Below, piece after piece: positions 17,881 to 26,996 of a stretch of 64,000 bases of DNA. The first letter of the stretch is position 1, and each line of letters opens with the position of its first letter. Source of the stretch: Mesorhizobium sp. L-2-11 (GTDB taxonomy: Bacteria > Pseudomonadota > Alphaproteobacteria > Rhizobiales > Rhizobiaceae); assembly GCF_016756595.1 (NCBI RefSeq), contig NZ_AP023257.1, positions 2,062,001 through 2,126,000 of the forward strand, given 5' to 3'. The notes under the pieces are model-generated. The model was not told where the DNA came from. It saw only the letters and a list, made by a program, of their open reading frames with translations, and ran no database searches. Both the position numbers and the translations under genes were made by a program.

Positions 17881-18054
17881 ATGTCCAGGACTGCCTCCGA
17901 AGACCGGCTCCGAAGGTCCCCGGCTCCAGTCCTTTGCCGGACAATTTCTTCCAGGCGCCACATCGCGGTAGCCGTCGCCGGCCGCGCCGGGTTACGATCG
18001 GTCAAAATTCCCTTTCACGTCTTCAAGTCGGACGAACGCTCGGAGAGCCGCCCC

Positions 18055-18600
18055 ATGAAACCTTCGCTCGAAGACACGCTGCTTGCCGCGATCCGCACCA
18101 TTCCGGACTATCCCAAGCCGGGCATCCTGTTTCGCGACATCACGACGCTTTTAAGCAATGCGCGCGCCTTCCGCCGCGCCATCGACGAACTGGTGCATCC
18201 CTATGCCGGCCAGAAGGTCGACAAGATCGCCGGCATCGAGGCGCGTGGTTTCATCCTTGGCGGCGCCGTCGCCCACCAGCTCTCGGCCGGATTCGTGCCG
18301 ATCCGCAAGAAGGGCAAGCTGCCTTACGAGACGGTGCGCGTCGCCTACAGCCTCGAATACGGGCTGGACGAGATGGAGATGCATAGGGATGGCGTGTCTC
18401 CGGGTGAGAAGGTGATCCTGGTCGACGACCTGATCGCCACCGGCGGCACGGCGGAGGCAGCGGTCAAGCTGCTGCGGCAGATCGGCGCCGACATTATCGC
18501 CGCCTGCTTCGTCATCGACCTGCCGGACCTCGGCGGCCGCGACAAGCTCGAGGCGCTCGGCGTGCCGGTCAGGACGCTGATCGGGTTCGAAGGGCATTGA
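18055..18600 (+). CDS. apt: adenine phosphoribosyltransferase
   Basis: A 181-residue purine-salvage enzyme making AMP from adenine and PRPP. The PRPP-binding loop [14 protein letters not shown] (about residues 121-134) and the adenine-side FRDITTLL near residue 25 are diagnostic, and the length is usual for the family. ATG 18055 has CGGAGAG upstream. It is transcribed alone between the pet terminator and a palindromic repeat. Its substrate PRPP is made by prs, also in this window. Confidence 0.96.
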   Translation: MKPSLEDTLLAAIRTIPDYPKPGILFRDITTLLSNARAFRRAIDELVHPYAGQKVDKIAGIEARGFILGGAVAHQLSAGFVPIRKKGKLPYETVRVAYSLEYGLDEMEMHRDGVSPGEKVILVDDLIATGGTAEAAVKLLRQIGADIIAACFVIDLPDLGGRDKLEALGVPVRTLIGFEGH

Positions 18601-18608
18601 CGCTCTTG

Positions 18609-18754
18609 CCTTCTCCCCTTGTGGGAGAAGGTGGATCGGCGCGCAGCGCCGAGACGGAAGAGGGGTGTTGGACGGAGTGCTGTCGGTGCCAAGCTGGAGC
18701 ACCCCTCATCCGACCGAGCTTCGCTCGGCCACCTTCTCCCACAAGGGGAGAAGG
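18609..18754. repeat. palindromic intergenic repeat, family R1, copy a
   Basis: A roughly 146-base element with terminal inverted arms CCTTCTCCCCTTGTGGGAG / CTCCCACAAGGGGAGAAGG and an inner part carrying GCGCAGCGCC and GAGGGGTG...CACCCCTC. Other copies in this window are at 20976-22427 (interrupted by an IS), 48577-48721 and 50035-50179 (opposite orientation). Here it lies between convergent apt and a MaoC gene. Confidence 0.9.
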
Positions 18755-18766
18755 AAAAAGGGCGCT

Positions 18767-19237
18767 TCATCCCACCTTCACCAGCACGGCGCTTTCGAAC
18801 TCGATGACCTTGTCGCCGGTCGAATCGAAAGCCTCCGAGCGCAGCGTCAGCACTCGCCAGCCCGGCCGCGATGCGATGGGGCGGTGGGCAAGCGCGGTGC
18901 GGGTGAAGGTCACGGTTTCTCCGGCATAGACGGGTTTTAGCCATTTGAGGTTCTTGAAGCCGGGCGAGGGGCCGAATTCGGGGGCGGGCCCGGCGCCGGC
19001 CCAGCTGATGCCCTCGACCTCCACGCCGGTCGCAAGGTTCAACTTCATCCAGGTTGCTGCCGTGTGCCAGCCGGAGGCGCACAGGCCGCCGAACACGCTG
19101 TTCTTCGCCGCCTCTTCGTCGAGGTGAAAAATCTGCGGATCGTATTTCCTGGCGAATGCCTTGATCGCCTCTGGCTCGAATTTGTGCGAACCGAGGGTGA
19201 CGGTGACGCCGATGCAGAAGAACTCGTCCAATGTCAT
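18767..19237 (-). CDS. MaoC-like hotdog-fold dehydratase
   Basis: A 156-residue MaoC-family protein. The hydratase pattern is visible as FARKYDPQIFHLDEEAAK with FGGLCASGWHT, giving the Asp and His usually used for trans-2-enoyl-CoA hydration. Its ATG overlaps the stop of the upstream paralogue by four bases (19234-19237), so the two are translationally coupled. Together they may form a two-subunit hydratase acting on an unknown acyl-CoA. The gene ends just before repeat R1a. Confidence 0.9.
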   Translation of the reverse strand: MTLDEFFCIGVTVTLGSHKFEPEAIKAFARKYDPQIFHLDEEAAKNSVFGGLCASGWHTAATWMKLNLATGVEVEGISWAGAGPAPEFGPSPGFKNLKWLKPVYAGETVTFTRTALAHRPIASRPGWRVLTLRSEAFDSTGDKVIEFESAVLVKVG

Positions 19238-19719
19238 GATCGGCCCTGTGCGGCATCACGGGCGAGGAACATGACCGTGTTCTCGAGCTCGAAGACGCCT
19301 TCGCCACGCTGGTTGAAAAGCTCGCTGCGCATGGTGACGAGGCCGAGCTGAGGCTTGGACCTGGACAGTCGCTTGGCAAGGACGGTGGTGTTGCCGCTCA
19401 AGATGTCGCCGGCCAGCACCGGCCGCTTCCACCGGACCTGGTCGACGCCAGGGGCGCCTTGCGAGGTCGAGTCCAGCAGGAAGGCGTCGCACAGCATGCG
19501 CATGAACATCGCGCAGGTGTGCCAGCCGGAGGCCGCCAGCCCGCCAAGGATGCTGGCCCTGCCCGCCGCTTCGTCGAGATGCATTGGCTGCGCATCGAAC
19601 TCCTGCGCGAATTCGATGATCTCGGCCGCACTCACCAGCTTCGTGCCGAGGTCGAGCGAGGCGCCCTCGACGAAATCCTCATAGGCCCACGTCGTTCGCC
19701 TGGATTGCTCTCCGGTCAT
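19234..19719 (-). CDS. MaoC-like hotdog-fold dehydratase, paralogue
   Basis: A 161-residue paralogue of the next gene, with the same layout: FAQEFDAQPMHLDEAAGR followed by LGGLAASGWHTCAM. The catalytic Asp and His are at the expected places. It is the first gene of a coupled pair. Rhizobiales genomes often carry such a MaoC pair next to ychF/pth/rplY; here corA and an IS lie between. Confidence 0.9.
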   Translation of the reverse strand: MTGEQSRRTTWAYEDFVEGASLDLGTKLVSAAEIIEFAQEFDAQPMHLDEAAGRASILGGLAASGWHTCAMFMRMLCDAFLLDSTSQGAPGVDQVRWKRPVLAGDILSGNTTVLAKRLSRSKPQLGLVTMRSELFNQRGEGVFELENTVMFLARDAAQGRS

Positions 19720-19850
19720 GGTCTGGAATCCGGTTCAAGTTTGTACGATCGCCACGATCGGCTTCCCGGATGCAGGCCTGGGCCAATTTGGTCAAGTCAT
19801 TTCTGCTGCGCCAGGCCATCGCGACCAACGCAATAGAGGCTCCGAAGCCT

Positions 19851-20825
19851 CTACAACCAGCCGCGGCGGCGGAAATACCAGAACGGCAGGATCGCCGAGA
19901 GGATCATCAAGCCGATGGCGAAAGGATAGCCAAAATTCCAGGTCAGTTCGGGCATGACATTGAAATTCATGCCGTAGATCGAGGCGACCAGCGTCGGCGG
20001 CAGGAAGATGACCGCGGCGACGGAGAAGATCTTGATGATGGCGTTCTGCTCGATCGAGATCATGCCGAGCGTCGCGTCGAGCAGGAAGTTGATCTTCTGC
20101 GACAGGAAGGTGGCGTGGTCGGCGAGCGACAGCACATCGCGCGACAAGGTCTTGATGCGCGCGCGGATGTCCTTGCTCATCCTGGTCTGGGTCGAGGCGT
20201 GGGTGAGGAAGCCGGCGAGCCGCTGCAGCGAGATCAGGCTATCGCGGATCGAGGAGGCGATGTCCTCCTTGCGGCCGATGGCTTTCAGCAATTCCTGAAA
20301 ATCGCGATTGCGCTTCGACGCCTTGGTCGAGCTTGGCTGGAAGATATCGCGCGAGATCGCCTCGATGTCGCGGCCGGCACGCTCCAGAATGTCGGCGAGG
20401 CGGTCGACGATCGCCTCCAGCAGGCCGATCAGGATGGTGTCGCCGCTGGTGCAGCCGGTCGCCACCTTCTCGGCGCGCTGCGGAAACGTCTTGAACGCCT
20501 TCGGTTCGTGGTAGCGCACGGTGATCAGCCGGTTGCCGGCCAGCACGAAGGTGACCGGCGACATCAGGGGATCGTCGGCCTCGGTCTGGGCCGGCAGAAT
20601 GGCGGTCATGAAATAGGCGCCGTTCTCGACATAGAGGCGGCTCGAAATCTCGATCTCCTCCATCTCCTCGCGCGTCGGAATGGCAACGCCGAGCCAGGCC
20701 TCGATGGCCGCTTCCTCTTCCTTTGTCGGGCTCACAAGATCGGCCCAGACGATCTGGTCGCTGTTTGCCAGGAGATCGTCGGCAAGGCGCAGGCGATCAT
20801 TGTCCACGACGAATGCCTTGATCAT
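19851..20825 (-). CDS. corA: CorA-family divalent cation transporter
   Basis: A 324-residue CorA-type magnesium/cobalt channel: large N-terminal cytoplasmic domain, long helix, and two C-terminal membrane segments with the selectivity motif YGMNF between them (about residue 285) and a basic C-terminus. The frame remains open upstream into the IS, but the true start is ATG 20825: GGGAG lies upstream and the protein then begins MIKAFVVDNDRLR as in the family. The IS lies 165 bases upstream of this start, so the promoter may be confined to the intervening 150 bases. Confidence 0.95.
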   Translation of the reverse strand: MIKAFVVDNDRLRLADDLLANSDQIVWADLVSPTKEEEAAIEAWLGVAIPTREEMEEIEISSRLYVENGAYFMTAILPAQTEADDPLMSPVTFVLAGNRLITVRYHEPKAFKTFPQRAEKVATGCTSGDTILIGLLEAIVDRLADILERAGRDIEAISRDIFQPSSTKASKRNRDFQELLKAIGRKEDIASSIRDSLISLQRLAGFLTHASTQTRMSKDIRARIKTLSRDVLSLADHATFLSQKINFLLDATLGMISIEQNAIIKIFSVAAVIFLPPTLVASIYGMNFNVMPELTWNFGYPFAIGLMILSAILPFWYFRRRGWL

Positions 20826-20981
20826 CGCCGGGTCTCCCTTGCTGGGGCCAAAAGGATGGGTTCGAGCGGGCGCGGATTGCACGCGCTTTCGACGAAAGTC
20901 GGGCCGGTGCAGACGCCCCTTAGACTGGGCATTGCGGGCAGTCAAGCCGCGCGGAAAGGGCCCGTGCAGCCTCTTCCTTCT

Positions 20982-20990
20982 CCCCTTGTG
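20982..20990. repeat. left target-site duplication of the IS
   Basis: CCCCTTGTG directly precedes the left IS end and is repeated directly after the right end at 22288-22296. Removing the IS and one copy restores the left arm of an R1 repeat as seen in the intact copies. Confidence 0.95.
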
Positions 20991-21040
20991 CAGGGCTGTC
21001 CGGGGAAAGTTTTGAGTGAATCGAAATGCCACATGTGCAT

Positions 21041-21059
21041 GCCCCGTAAAACGGGGTTT
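21041..21059 (+). terminator. hairpin near the left end of the IS, possible read-through block
   Basis: CCCCG and CGGGG pair around TAAAA and are followed by TTT, between the left inverted repeat and the transposase start. Comparable structures in other insertion sequences stop outside transcripts from entering the transposase gene. The stem is only five pairs, so strength is uncertain. Confidence 0.5.
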
Positions 21060-21104
21060 GTCCGTCTTTTCTCTGGTTGTCGAGACTCAGAAAAGGAACG
21101 GGGC

Positions 21105-22268
21105 ATGCGCTTTGCACCTAGCATCTTCGGGCAGCTTCTTGAACCCATCGATCGGCGTCAATTCCAAGCAATTGTGGATCGCCACGACGGGGATGCGTAC
21201 GACAAATCGTTCAGAAGCTGGGATCATCTGGTGGCGCTGATCTATGCCCAGTTCTGCGGCAGCAGCAGCTTGCGTGGCCTGGAAGCCGGCTGGAACGCCA
21301 ACAGCCAGCATCATTATCACCTGGGCAGCGGTCCGTTGATGCGTTCGACCTTGTCGGATGCCAACAGACGGCGTCCGGTCGCCATCTTTGCCGAGGCGTT
21401 CGGTCTGGTGGCGAACCTGCTCGACAGGCAAATGCGGCGCGAGGGCGAAGCGATGCTGCGGCTGATCGACTCGACCCCCATTCCGCTCGGCAAACTGTGC
21501 GATTGGGCCAAGTCGAACGGGCGCATCCGCGGCATGAAGGTGCATGTCGTCTATGACCCGAAGACCGACTGTCCGCGCATCCTCGACATCACCGACGCCA
21601 ACGTCAACGACGCCCAGGTCGGTCGCCAGATCACGATCGAAGCTGGAGCGACCTACGTGTTCGACAAGGGCTACTGCCATTATGGCTGGTGGACGGCGAT
21701 CGCCGAAGCCGGATCGATCTTCGTGACGCGGCCCAAATCCAACATGAGGCTGGCGCTGCTGCGTGATCGCCCTATAGCCGAGCCGCAGGGCGACGGCTTC
21801 CTGGTTGTGGAAGACAGTGAGGTAAGCTTGGTCAGCAAGGCTGCTTGCAAGCTGCCGATGCGGCTGCGTCGCCTGCGCGTTCAGCGCGAAACGGGCGACA
21901 CCATCACGCTTTTGACCAACGATCTGGAGCGCTCTGCCGTCGAGATTGGACGGCTTTACAAAGGCCGCTGGCACATCGAGCTTCTGTTCCGATGGATCAA
22001 GCAGCACCTCAAGATCCGCAAGTTCCTCGGCAACAACGGCAATGCAATCCGCCTGCAACTCTTTGCCGCAATGATCGCCTTTGCGCTGCTGCGCATTGTC
22101 GCGCGCACCCGCCGCGTCACTATTCCTATCTTGAGGTTCACAGAACTGGTCGCTCAATACTTGTTCGGGCGGCGGAAACTGCACACCATCGATAAGCCGC
22201 CACCGGTCAATCCAAGCCGACCAAGGGACCGAGCCTCTCCCAATCAGATGGCCTTCATTTATGAATAA
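21105..22268 (+). CDS. IS4-family transposase (DUF4372 N-terminus)
   Basis: A 387-residue DDE transposase. The N-terminus (FGQLLEPIDRRQFQAIV) is of the DUF4372 type. Catalytic positions are visible as D in LRLIDSTPIP, D in VFDKGYCH, and the IS4 signature Y-(2)-R-(3)-E-(6)-K in YKGRWHIELLFRWIK. The start ATG 21105 has AAGGAA upstream; an earlier in-frame ATG would lie over the hairpin. The gene is complete with no frameshift, so the element may be active. Confidence 0.95.
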   Translation: MRFAPSIFGQLLEPIDRRQFQAIVDRHDGDAYDKSFRSWDHLVALIYAQFCGSSSLRGLEAGWNANSQHHYHLGSGPLMRSTLSDANRRRPVAIFAEAFGLVANLLDRQMRREGEAMLRLIDSTPIPLGKLCDWAKSNGRIRGMKVHVVYDPKTDCPRILDITDANVNDAQVGRQITIEAGATYVFDKGYCHYGWWTAIAEAGSIFVTRPKSNMRLALLRDRPIAEPQGDGFLVVEDSEVSLVSKAACKLPMRLRRLRVQRETGDTITLLTNDLERSAVEIGRLYKGRWHIELLFRWIKQHLKIRKFLGNNGNAIRLQLFAAMIAFALLRIVARTRRVTIPILRFTELVAQYLFGRRKLHTIDKPPPVNPSRPRDRASPNQMAFIYE

Positions 22269-22287
22269 CTTTCCCCGGACAGCCCTG

Positions 22288-22427
22288 CCCCTTGTGGGAG
22301 AAGGTGGATTGGCGCGCAGCGCCAAGACGGTTGAGGGGTGCTGGACGGAGTGCTGTTGGTGCCAAGCTGGATCACCCCTCATCCGTCCGAGCTTCGCCCG
22401 GCCACCTTCTCCCACAAGGGGAGAAGG
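22288..22427. repeat. palindromic intergenic repeat, family R1, copy b (right part; left part at 20976-20990)
   Basis: This copy carries the same arms and inner segments as copy a but its left arm is split by the IS. It lies between corA and ychF. The first nine bases are the right target duplication. Confidence 0.9.
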
Positions 22428-22439
22428 AAGAAGGTCAGC

Positions 22440-23543
22440 TCAGGTGTTGAACTTGAACAGCATGATATCGCCGTCCTGGACGACATATTCCTTGCCTTCG
22501 TCGCGCGCCTTGCCGGCTTCCTTGGCCGCCACTTCGCCGCCGAGCGTGACGAAGTCGTTGTAGGCGATGGTCTGGGCACGGATGAAGCCGCGCTCGAAAT
22601 CGGTGTGGATGACGCCTGCCGCCTGTGGCGCCCTGGCGCCCTTGTGCACGGTCCAGGCGCGCGTCTCCTTCGGCCCGACGGTGAAATAGGTGATGAGCTG
22701 CAGCAACTCGTAGCCGGCGCGGATGACCTTGTTCAAGCCAGGTTCCTCAAGGCCCAGCGTTGCCAAAAATTCCATCTCCTCTTCGTCGCTGAGCTGCGCG
22801 ACCTCGGCTTCGATCGCCGCGGAAATCACCACGGTGCGGGCGCCTTGCGCGGCAGCCATCTGCTCGACCGCTTTGGTGTGCGCGTTGCCGGTGGCAGCAT
22901 CGGTCTCGGCGACGTTGCAGACATAGAGCACTGGGTGCGATGTCAGCAGGTTCAGCCCCTGCAGGATGCGCAGATCCTCGGCGGAGATATTTTTGAGCAG
23001 GATGCGGGCCGGCTTGCCGGCCTGCAGCAGTTCAAGAGCGGCTTCCATCATCGGAAGCACGGTCAGCGCCTCCTTGTCCTTGCCGGAAGCGCGCTTGCGG
23101 AACTGCACGATGCGGCGCTCGAGGCTGTCGAGATCGGCGAGCATCAGCTCAGTCTCGACGGTCTCGGCATCGGCGACGGGATCGATGCGGCCCTCGACAT
23201 GGGTGATGTCATCATCCTCGAAACAGCGCAGCACATGGACGATGGCGTCGACCTCGCGGATATTGGCCAGGAACTGGTTGCCCAGCCCTTCGCCTTTCGA
23301 GGCGCCGCGCACCAGGCCGGCGATGTCGACGAAGGAGATGCGGGTCGGGATGATCTCCTTCGACTTGCCGATCGCCGCGATCTTTTGCAGGCGCGGGTCG
23401 GGCACCGCCACTTCGCCGGTGTTCGGTTCGATGGTGCAGAACGGATAGTTGGCGGCCTGCGCCGCCGCCGTCCTGGTCAGCGCGTTGAAAAGCGTCGACT
23501 TGCCGACGTTGGGCAAGCCAACGATGCCGCATTTGAAACCCAT
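22440..23543 (-). CDS. ychF: redox-regulated ATPase/GTPase YchF (OBG family)
   Basis: A 367-residue OBG-family P-loop protein, ribosome-associated and ATP-preferring. The G1 motif GLPNVGKST is at residues 9-17, the switch region DIAGLVRGASKGEGLGN near 73, and the altered G4 motif is CNVAET, the reason this family prefers ATP over GTP. A C-terminal TGS domain ends in DIMLFKFNT, as usual. It follows pth by about 100 bases on the same strand. Confidence 0.97.
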   Translation of the reverse strand: MGFKCGIVGLPNVGKSTLFNALTRTAAAQAANYPFCTIEPNTGEVAVPDPRLQKIAAIGKSKEIIPTRISFVDIAGLVRGASKGEGLGNQFLANIREVDAIVHVLRCFEDDDITHVEGRIDPVADAETVETELMLADLDSLERRIVQFRKRASGKDKEALTVLPMMEAALELLQAGKPARILLKNISAEDLRILQGLNLLTSHPVLYVCNVAETDAATGNAHTKAVEQMAAAQGARTVVISAAIEAEVAQLSDEEEMEFLATLGLEEPGLNKVIRAGYELLQLITYFTVGPKETRAWTVHKGARAPQAAGVIHTDFERGFIRAQTIAYNDFVTLGGEVAAKEAGKARDEGKEYVVQDGDIMLFKFNT

Positions 23544-23641
23544 TTTTTGTCCGGTCCTATCGGGAAATCGAGATTTGATGAGGGCTATGGGCGAAACGGG
23601 TGACGAACGTCAAGCCCTGCAGCCCCGATCCGTGGCCAGGC

Positions 23642-24367
23642 TCATTCCTTGCCGCCAAACAGCTTCTTCAGCATGGCGGCCATCGGCCCGGTCTCGGGCA
23701 GCTTGGCCGCCGGCTGCTGCGGCCGCGCCGGGCGAACGTGGCTTTGTGCTTTCGGCGCCTTGGCTGGCGGGCGGTCGTCGTCGCCGGTCGGCGCGAGCTT
23801 GTCGCGCAAGGCCAGCGTCACGCGATTCATGAAGGAATTGTCGTCGCCCTTGGCAAGCAGTCCGGCAGCCTCGGCGATGGTATCGAGCAGCACGTCCAGC
23901 CACTCGCGGTCGGTTTTGGCGAAATCGCCAAGCACATGGCCATGCACCATTGCCTTGACGCCGGGGTGGCCGACGCCAATGCGCACACGGCGGAAATCCT
24001 TGCCGACGTGCTGTTCGAGCGAGCGGATACCGTTGTGGCCACCGGAACCGCCGCCGACCTTGACCCGCACCTTGCCGGCGGCAAGGTCGATCTCGTCATA
24101 GAAGACGGACAGCGCCGAAGCGTCGAGCTTGTAAAAGCGCAGGGCTTCGCCGACCGACTGGCCGGACAGATTCATGAAGGTCTGCGGCTTGATCAGGAGG
24201 ATTTTCTCGCCGGCAAGCGTGCCTTCGGCGATCAGGCCCTGGAATTTTTTCGACCAGGGCGAAAAGGAATGACGGCGGGCGATTGCGTCCGCCGCCATGA
24301 AGCCGACATTGTGCCGGTGGTTGGCGTATTTCGCGCCCGGATTGCCGAGGCCTGCAAACAGCAGCAT
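23642..24367 (-). CDS. pth: peptidyl-tRNA hydrolase
   Basis: A 241-residue Pth that frees tRNA from drop-off peptidyl-tRNA. Conserved sites are the N-terminal GLGNPG, catalytic His in [14 protein letters not shown], and [13 protein letters not shown]. The start ATG 24367 has GGAGG five bases upstream; the GTG at 24373 would leave no spacing. A roughly 50-residue Pro/Ala/Lys-rich C-terminal extension goes beyond the family core, as in other Rhizobiales. It is 22 bases downstream of rplY, so the two are co-transcribed. Confidence 0.97.
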   Translation of the reverse strand: MLLFAGLGNPGAKYANHRHNVGFMAADAIARRHSFSPWSKKFQGLIAEGTLAGEKILLIKPQTFMNLSGQSVGEALRFYKLDASALSVFYDEIDLAAGKVRVKVGGGSGGHNGIRSLEQHVGKDFRRVRIGVGHPGVKAMVHGHVLGDFAKTDREWLDVLLDTIAEAAGLLAKGDDNSFMNRVTLALRDKLAPTGDDDRPPAKAPKAQSHVRPARPQQPAAKLPETGPMAAMLKKLFGGKE

Positions 24368-24389
24368 CGTCACCTCCGGGCGGAAAGGA

Positions 24390-25031
24390 TTACTTCTCTT
24401 CGTCGGCTGGAGCCTCTTCAGGTTCCGCCGCTTCGGCCGTCTCTTCTGCCGCCTCCGGCTTCATCGCCGAGGAGCCGGCAATGGTCGCGATGGTGAAGTC
24501 GCGGTCGGAGATCACCGGCTTGACGCCGGCCGGCAGCTTGACCGCCGAGATGTGGATCGAATCGCCGATGTCGGTGCCTGTGAGATCGACGGTGATGAAT
24601 TCCGGGATCGCATTGGCCGGGCAATGGAACTCGACTTCATGACGCACGATGTTGAGAACGCCGCCGCGCTTGATGCCGGGCGACTTGTCCTCGTTGATGA
24701 AGTGGACCGGCACGTCGACATTGACTTCGGTGTCCTTGCCGATGCGCAGGAAGTCGACATGGACCGGGAAATCCCTGACTGGGTCGAGCTGGTAGTCCTT
24801 GGGCAGGACCTGGATCTTCTTGCCGTCGACATCGATCGTGGCGATCGTGGTGAGGAACCCGCCGCCATGGATCTTGTAGTAGATGTCCTTGTAGGTCAGC
24901 GCAATTGCCAGGGGAGGCTGCTTGTCACCGTAGATTACTGCAGGCACTTTACCGTTACGGCGAACTGCACGGGCGGACCCCTTACCGACCTGTTCGCGCG
25001 CTTCGGCCTTGAGCTCGTAAGTATCGCTCAT
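24390..25031 (-). CDS. rplY: 50S ribosomal protein L25 / general stress protein Ctc
   Basis: A 213-residue L25 of the long Ctc type: N-terminal 5S-rRNA-binding domain (residues 1-95, including [11 protein letters not shown]) and a C-terminal TL5-type beta domain, then an acidic Glu/Ala tail. The long form is usual in alphaproteobacteria. It heads the rplY-pth unit. Confidence 0.97.
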   Translation of the reverse strand: MSDTYELKAEAREQVGKGSARAVRRNGKVPAVIYGDKQPPLAIALTYKDIYYKIHGGGFLTTIATIDVDGKKIQVLPKDYQLDPVRDFPVHVDFLRIGKDTEVNVDVPVHFINEDKSPGIKRGGVLNIVRHEVEFHCPANAIPEFITVDLTGTDIGDSIHISAVKLPAGVKPVISDRDFTIATIAGSSAMKPEAAEETAEAAEPEEAPADEEK

Positions 25032-25336
25032 GGCATTTCCTTTCGCGTTGTTCTGGAGCGTTCGCGGCCGGCGAGATACCTGGGCCGTAAACGTCGAAAG
25101 CCGTCATGGCCTTACATGATCTGTTCCAAAATCAATTTTGGGATCACGTGAGGCCGGACAGCCTTCCGCCGCGTTGCCTCCAAGGGTGTCTACGCGGGTG
25201 GCGGCTCTATAGCGGAAGGCGGGGCGGGGTGCAAGCCGTGGCCGACAGCCGTGGCCGACAGCCGTGGCGGGTGGCCAAGGCGGGTGGTCAAGGCGGGTCG
25301 GCCGTGCGATGCAGAACCTTTAGATGCCGAGGGACA

Positions 25337-25496
25337 GCGCCCCCCTCTGTCCTGCCGGACATCTCCCCCACTTGGGGGGAGATCGGCAGCTTCGCCGACA
25401 GCGTCCTTTTTGCAACGCTGGTGGTTGGCGAAATCAGTGATGAAGGCCAATCTCCCTCCTTGTGGGGGAGATGTCCGGCAGGACAGAGGGGGGCGC
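25337..25496. repeat. long inverted intergenic repeat, family R2, full copy
   Basis: About 160 bases with outer arms beginning GCGCCCCCCTCTGTCCTGCC and closing with the matching GGCAGGACAGAGGGGGGCGC; inner parts read ACATCTCCCCCACTTGGGG and GTGGGGGAGATGT. The full stem could fold into a long hairpin. Fragments of the same family lie within uvrB (52473-52546, 55321-55376). Confidence 0.9.
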
Positions 25497-25545
25497 GAAG
25501 GATCGCTACGGAGCGCTTTTATTCTGGTCCGCTGCATTCTTCGGC

Positions 25546-25622
25546 TGATGTCACGGCATGGATGCCAGAGTCTGCGCCGCGTCGCTTCGCTCCTTGCTTG
25601 CCCTAGGATGACGAAGACGTGG
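25546..25622. repeat. interspersed repeat, family R6, copy a
   Basis: The sequence starts TCACGGCATGGATGCC and ends CCTAGGATGACGAAG. Related copies are at 36413-36490 (same orientation, ends GTGGATGACGAAG) and, shortened and inverted, at 35399-35436. I recognise the type as common between rhizobial genes. Confidence 0.65.
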
Positions 25623-25632
25623 GGGCTTACCG

Positions 25633-26877
25633 CTAATCGAGCTTCCTGGCTTGCCTCATATTGGGCAAAAAAACCGTCAGCAGCCCGAGCAGCGGCAAAT
25701 ACGAGCAGACCTGAAAGACGAAGTCGATGCCTTTGACATCGGCGACGACGCCGAGCACGGCGGCGGCGATGCCGCCCATGCCGAAGGCGAAGCCGAAGAA
25801 GATGCCGGCGATCATGCCGACGCGGCCGGGCACCAGTTCCTGGGCGAAGACGACGATGTTCGAGAAGGCCGAGGACAGGATCAGGCCGATCAGCACGGTC
25901 AGGATCATCGTCCATTCGAAATTGGCGTAGGGCAGGGCCAGCGTGAACGGCAGCACGCCGACGATCGAGAACCAGATCATCGGCTTCTGTCCGTAGCGGT
26001 CGCCGAACGGGCCGCCGAGCAGGATGCCCAAAGCCGAGGCGCCGAGGAACAGGAACAGCATGACCTGCGACATCTGCACCGAAACGCCGAATTTATCGAT
26101 GGCGTAGAACGTGTAGTAGCTGGCGAGGCTGGCAACGTAGGCGTTTTTTGTCAGCACCAGCAAGGTCAGCACCGCCAGCGCGCCCATCACCTTGCGGCGC
26201 GGGAAGGGCGAGACGAAGCCTGCCGCCTTGCGGTTGGCGAGCGAGGCGCGCAGCCGGCTGTACCAGCCGCCGACCCGCCACAGCACGATGATGCCGATCA
26301 GCGAGCCGGCTGCGAACCACGCAATGCTGGTCTGGCCGAACGGCACGACGATGAAGGCGGCCAGCAGCGGCCCGACGGCCTGGCCGAGATTGCCGCCGAC
26401 CTGGAACAGCGATTGCGCCAGGCCGAACCTGCCGCCCGAGGCGAAGCGGGCGATGCGCGAGGATTCCGGGTGGAAGATCGCTGAGCCGATGCCGATCAGC
26501 GACGCGCCGATCAGCAGCAGCCAATAATGTCCGGCATAGGCCAGCACGATCAGGCCGATCAGCGAGGACGCCATGCCATAGGGCAGCGAATAGGGCATCG
26601 GCCGCTTGTCGGTGACCATGCCGATCAGCGGCTGCAGCAATGACGCCGTCACCTGGAAGGTGAAGGTCAAAAGACCGATCTGCCAGAAATCGAGACGGTA
26701 ATTGTCCTTCAGCAGCGGATAGATGGCCGACAGCAGCGACTGCATGATGTCGTTGACACAATGGCAGAAGCTCACCGCAAGGATGACGGTGAAGGCCGTC
26801 GCTTGCGCCGAAGTGTGGCTGGCCGTCGCCGGCGTGGCGGCGGTGGTGGCTGTCGTATCGGTCAAGACTGGCTCCAT
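25633..26877 (-). CDS. MFS transporter, fosmidomycin-resistance (Fsr)-like
   Basis: A 414-residue major-facilitator protein with 12 predicted helices; the cytoplasmic loop after helix 2 reads GMVTDKRPMPYSLPYG and the protein starts its first helix with FTVILAVSFCHCVNDIMQSLLSAIYP, a pattern of the Fsr drug-export subfamily. I chose ATG 26877 because the longer frame overlaps the divergent gene's start. It is divergent from an AraC regulator with 119 bases between, suggesting local control. Substrate is unknown. Confidence 0.92.
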   Translation of the reverse strand: MEPVLTDTTATTAATPATASHTSAQATAFTVILAVSFCHCVNDIMQSLLSAIYPLLKDNYRLDFWQIGLLTFTFQVTASLLQPLIGMVTDKRPMPYSLPYGMASSLIGLIVLAYAGHYWLLLIGASLIGIGSAIFHPESSRIARFASGGRFGLAQSLFQVGGNLGQAVGPLLAAFIVVPFGQTSIAWFAAGSLIGIIVLWRVGGWYSRLRASLANRKAAGFVSPFPRRKVMGALAVLTLLVLTKNAYVASLASYYTFYAIDKFGVSVQMSQVMLFLFLGASALGILLGGPFGDRYGQKPMIWFSIVGVLPFTLALPYANFEWTMILTVLIGLILSSAFSNIVVFAQELVPGRVGMIAGIFFGFAFGMGGIAAAVLGVVADVKGIDFVFQVCSYLPLLGLLTVFLPNMRQARKLD

Positions 26878-26996
26878 GGTCTTTTTGGCGGACGCTCCCG
26901 CAGGCGGCCCTTGTGGCCCCGCTGCCTTATAAGTTACTTGCCGGGCGACTTCTTTCGTGGTTTGGTCCAATAGTTTCGCGAGTGGGCCATTAGCCA

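Larger units (their letters stand above)
20991..22287 (+). mobile_element. complete IS4-family insertion sequence, 1297 bp
   Basis: The ends form a perfect 21-bp terminal inverted repeat beginning CAGGGCTGTCCGGGGAAAG, and a 9-bp direct target duplication (CCCCTTGTG) flanks them. One transposase gene fills most of the element. The insertion point is inside the left arm of an R1 palindromic repeat. Perfect ends, intact gene and intact duplication imply a recent insertion. Confidence 0.96.
25032..25632. other. 600-base intergenic region made largely of repeats
   Basis: The region has the rplY upstream side, short tandem GTGGCCGACAGCC/GTGGCGGGTGGCC units around 25236-25300, a full R2 palindromic repeat (25337-25496) and an R6-type repeat (25546-25622). 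No coding frame with codon bias was found. Confidence 0.7.

Noticed and set aside
20826..21032. 69-residue N-terminal extension of CorA
   Set aside because: It would begin inside the IS and use the repeat; CorA homology begins at 20825, which has a proper ribosome-binding site.
19770..21104. Very long N-terminal extension of the transposase through the corA region
   Set aside because: It crosses the IS end and is antisense to corA; the transposase starts at 21105 with its own ribosome-binding site.
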